Source: JBFHFS01 sp041583495
Lineage (GTDB): Bacteria; Bacteroidota; Bacteroidia; Bacteroidales; Marinilabiliaceae
DNA length: 34,204 bases
Reading direction: 5' to 3'
NCBI GenBank assembly: GCA_041583495.1
Contig: JBFHFS010000053.1
Coordinates: 1-34,204 of the forward strand
Positions 32,292-34,204 of the stretch are shown in pieces. The position numbers were made by a program, and so were the translations under genes. Below the pieces are notes generated by a model. That model saw only the letters and a program-made list of their open reading frames with translations. It made no database searches and was not told the DNA's origin. How positions within the stretch are numbered: position 1 is the stretch's first letter; every line of letters begins with the position of its first letter.

Positions 32292-33590
32292 ATGAGATAT
32301 CATCTGTTGTATATATGGGTTCTGATATTGCTGATAGGATTGGTTGACGGTCTTTTGTGGGTGCATTGGAAGCGGGGAAAGCAGACCGGTGGAGTAGGTC
32401 GGTGGGTGGCAAAAGGTGCTTTTGTTATTGTCCCTCTGTTGTCTCTGGCTGGCTTTAGTCTCTTTGGTTATTGGGTCCCTGATGCTCAGGAGGCTTCTGT
32501 TTACAATGCCTTCAGCCTTTTTTTAACCCTCTTTCTACTCATCTATCTTCCCAAGGTAACTTATCTGCTGGTTTATGGCACGGGGCGTTTGTTTAATATT
32601 CGGGCACTACTTACGTCTCAACCAGAACAGGCTTTCGAACAGAGGCAGGTAAAACCCTTAAGAAAACGGCATTATCCTCCTTTTTCGCGTCGCAAATTTT
32701 TGAGCCAGGTGGGCATTGTTATGGCCACTGCTCCCTTTATTACCTTGTTGTTTGGTCTCCTGAAAGGGCGCTATGCTTTTTATTCCCAACATGTGCGTCT
32801 CTCTTTTCCTAACTTGCCTGAGGCTTTCGATGGATTGCGTGTGGTGCAAATCTCCGATCTTCACCTGGGCAGCTTTGGCACCAACCGGGAACCTTTGAGA
32901 GAGGCCTTTGAACTCATTAACCGCGAACATCCCGATCTTATCCTGTTCACTGGTGATCTCGTCAATAATTTTGCCGGGGAAACCCATGGATGGGACGATG
33001 TGTTTAAAGCCTTGAAGGCGCCTTTAGGGATGTATTCTATTCTGGGGAACCACGATTATGGCGATTACAGTAAATGGCCATCCGAAGCCCGCAAGGAAGC
33101 CAATTTCCGTTCTATTGTATCAGCCAATGAACGATTTGGATTCCGGGTCTTGCGTAATCAATCGGTGGTGATCGAAAAAGAGGGTCAACAGCTAGCCCTG
33201 AGTGGGGTGGAAAACTGGGGCCATCCCCCTTTTCCGCAATATGGCGATCTCTCAATGACCTGGAAGGAGGTGGCCCATAAGCCTTTTAAGATATTGATGA
33301 CCCACGATCCCGACCATTGGGAAGCCCAGGTGATGGGCCAAAAAAATTATGATCTCACGCTCTCGGGGCACACCCATGGCATGCAGTTTGGATTGCAGGT
33401 GGGTAACTATAGCTGGAGCCCTGCCCAATATAAGTTCAAACGATGGGCAGGCCTTTACCGCGAAGAAAATCAATTTTTGTATGTCAACCGGGGCCTTGGA
33501 TATCTCGGTATGCCAGCCAGGGTGGGAATGCCTCCTGAAATTACTGTGTTTGAACTGAGTCGGGGCCCTGTCGGGACCGAACCGATGTAA
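32292..33590 (+). CDS. Membrane metallophosphoesterase (YkuE/YaeI-like) with internal twin-arginine motif
   Basis: A 432-residue protein with three N-terminal membrane helices (about 5-23, 41-60 and 70-95), a basic loop, the motif SRRKFL at 132-137, a fourth hydrophobic segment (about 139-155) and a calcineurin-like phosphoesterase domain. Metal ligands are Asp189 and His191 (ISDLHLG), Asp222 (FTGD), Asn253 and His254 (GNHD), His338 (MTHDPDHW), and His360 and His362 (GHTHGMQFG), so the enzyme should be active. Related enzymes act on phosphate esters at the outer face of the inner membrane, such as UDP-diacylglucosamine or lipid phosphates; the substrate here is unknown. GGAAAG stands 6 bases before the ATG. 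Transcribed alone. Confidence 0.92.
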   Translation: MRYHLLYIWVLILLIGLVDGLLWVHWKRGKQTGGVGRWVAKGAFVIVPLLSLAGFSLFGYWVPDAQEASVYNAFSLFLTLFLLIYLPKVTYLLVYGTGRLFNIRALLTSQPEQAFEQRQVKPLRKRHYPPFSRRKFLSQVGIVMATAPFITLLFGLLKGRYAFYSQHVRLSFPNLPEAFDGLRVVQISDLHLGSFGTNREPLREAFELINREHPDLILFTGDLVNNFAGETHGWDDVFKALKAPLGMYSILGNHDYGDYSKWPSEARKEANFRSIVSANERFGFRVLRNQSVVIEKEGQQLALSGVENWGHPPFPQYGDLSMTWKEVAHKPFKILMTHDPDHWEAQVMGQKNYDLTLSGHTHGMQFGLQVGNYSWSPAQYKFKRWAGLYREENQFLYVNRGLGYLGMPARVGMPPEITVFELSRGPVGTEPM

Positions 33591-33666
33591 AACTCAGGTC
33601 CTGCAGGGGGGACGCCAGTACTTGTCGTAGTGCGTTTGTCTGTAATGCATTAATTAATGTTTGTAT
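33591..33666. other. Start of a decayed intergenic region
   Basis: From the metallophosphoesterase stop to the window end (614 bases) there is no intact gene. The first 76 bases hold only CCTGCAGG (a palindrome) and AT-rich sequence. The rest carries the frameshifted remnant, the RAYT fragment and the REP-like palindrome. Confidence 0.5.
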
Positions 33667-34010
33667 CTAAAGTCTGAGCTCGAACTTTTTTGATTTTTTT
33701 CCCGCCACAGCGTTGCCATTTAATTCATCAATAGCTCTGATCAGGTGATTCTGCTCTTCGTCTTCGAAAAGCTCAAAGAATCAAGATCTATTAAAAAGTA
33801 TTTTTCTTCCCATCGCCTTATAATTCAGGAATGCCGCCGAACTTACCTGTCTTATAAGTATTGAAAAAGGACAGTTCTTTGCGGAAATTAAAGTCAGACA
33901 TTGAAAACAGGTCGGTAGCTCCATTTTCCTGGTAAACCAGACGGCATCTTTTCGTAATATATCTTTTTCGTATTGGGCGTGGTAAATAACAACTGTGCCT
34001 TATCTGCTTT
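33667..34010 (-). pseudogene. Frameshifted gene remnant, unrecognised
   Basis: Four coherent protein fragments follow one another on the minus strand in changing frames. They are KADKAQLLFTTPNTKKIYYE, then RLVYQENGATDLFSMSDFNF running on to KTGKFGGIPEL, then IRRWEEKYFLIDLD, then FFELFEDEEQNHLIRAIDEL running on to KKSKKFELRL with a TAG stop at 33667. The amino-acid character is protein-like, and the pieces join end to end with at least three frame changes, near 33940, 33820 and 33780. No intact start is seen. I cannot name the family. This is a decayed gene rather than noise, but the frame changes could also include sequencing errors. Confidence 0.5.
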
Positions 34011-34025
34011 GCGCAGAAATTCTGA

Positions 34026-34163
34026 GATAATGTGAATAACCAGCCAACACATCATCATAGAAGATCTTTTATAGAAGAATACCATGAGTTTCTTGAAAAA
34101 TTCGAAATTCCTTATGATGAAAGATATGTATTCAAACCTGTAGAATATGTCAAAGGTTTTTAA
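34026..34163 (+). pseudogene. C-terminal remnant of a RAYT/IS200-like transposase
   Basis: The frame after a TGA at 34023 reads DNVNNQPTHHHRRSFIEEYH, then EFLEKFEIPYDERYVFKPVE, then YVKGF and a stop. The pattern NQ, HH, SF, EEY, FLEKF, YDERY is typical of the C-terminus of REP-associated tyrosine transposases (Y1_Tnp, IS200-like). The HUH and Tyr catalytic parts are missing upstream, so this is a 5'-truncated fragment. A REP-like palindrome follows directly. Confidence 0.65.
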
Positions 34164-34165
34164 AT

Positions 34166-34180
34166 TGTGCCGTAGGCACA
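34166..34180. repeat. REP-like palindrome next to the RAYT remnant
   Basis: TGTGCC, GTA, GGCACA forms a perfect 6-bp stem with a 3-base loop, directly after the transposase fragment stop. Small palindromes beside such transposases are their usual substrates. Confidence 0.6.
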
Positions 34181-34204
34181 TGATATGGGTAGAAGGTTGA
34201 ATGG

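Noticed and set aside
34164..34181. An intact minus-strand gene starting at 34181 and ending at 33894
   Set aside because: Its first half is antisense to the RAYT fragment; only the part below about 34010 looks protein-like and belongs to the frameshifted remnant.

Overview
The window looks like the chromosome of a Bacteroidota bacterium, probably of the Bacteroidales/Marinilabiliales type; the finer placement is a guess. The signs are a TlpA-family lipoprotein, a LytS/LytTR pair, lipoboxes with little else, mostly absent Shine-Dalgarno sequences, and a RAYT/REP-type remnant. No rRNA, tRNA or CRISPR array was seen. Almost everything is on the minus strand; only the AGCS transporter, the metallophosphoesterase and a transposase remnant are on the plus strand.

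Left part (1-7.9 kb, read from right to left): dodecin, an acyl-CoA dehydrogenase, a LytS-type sensor kinase whose periplasmic part is an internal duplication, its LytTR response regulator, a purine/pyrimidine-asymmetric heptamer-repeat tract, a TlpA-like thioredoxin lipoprotein, and the first 42 codons of another secreted protein that runs off the edge.

Phosphate block (7.9-16.3 kb): an apparent eight-gene Pho operon in the order porin, pstS, pstC, pstA, pstB, phoU, phoB, phoR. It is preceded by arrays of 11-bp-periodic half-sites that look like a Pho box and ends in a strong intrinsic terminator after phoR. A hairpin between pstS and pstC could give pstS extra expression. PhoR senses and phosphorylates PhoB, PstSCAB imports phosphate, PhoU couples the two, and the porin probably passes phosphate or phosphorylated compounds through the outer membrane.

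Middle (16.3-21.1 kb): an HI0933/YhiN-type flavoprotein, then a five-gene block (three VOC/glyoxalase-fold proteins, a RibD-type reductase-fold protein, and a RibD-type/SnoaL fusion). The block is flanked by palindromic, MITE-like sequences and by an inverted AGAGTCTGTT motif, is visibly AT-richer than its neighbours, and two of its genes have unusually strong ribosome binding sites. It looks like an acquired module.

Right part (21.1-30.4 kb): two giant adjacent genes on the same strand, 1585 and 1472 residues, that I cannot assign to a known system. The first carries a twin-arginine signal-like N-terminus, a coiled coil and a long beta-rich glycine-containing C-terminus; the second has a fibronectin-III-like stretch and no export signal. 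This pair is the best candidate for an undescribed system. Beyond it lie an AGCS sodium/amino-acid symporter, a membrane metallophosphoesterase with an internal twin-arginine motif, and a decayed end region with one frameshifted pseudogene, a RAYT-like transposase C-terminus and a REP-like palindrome.
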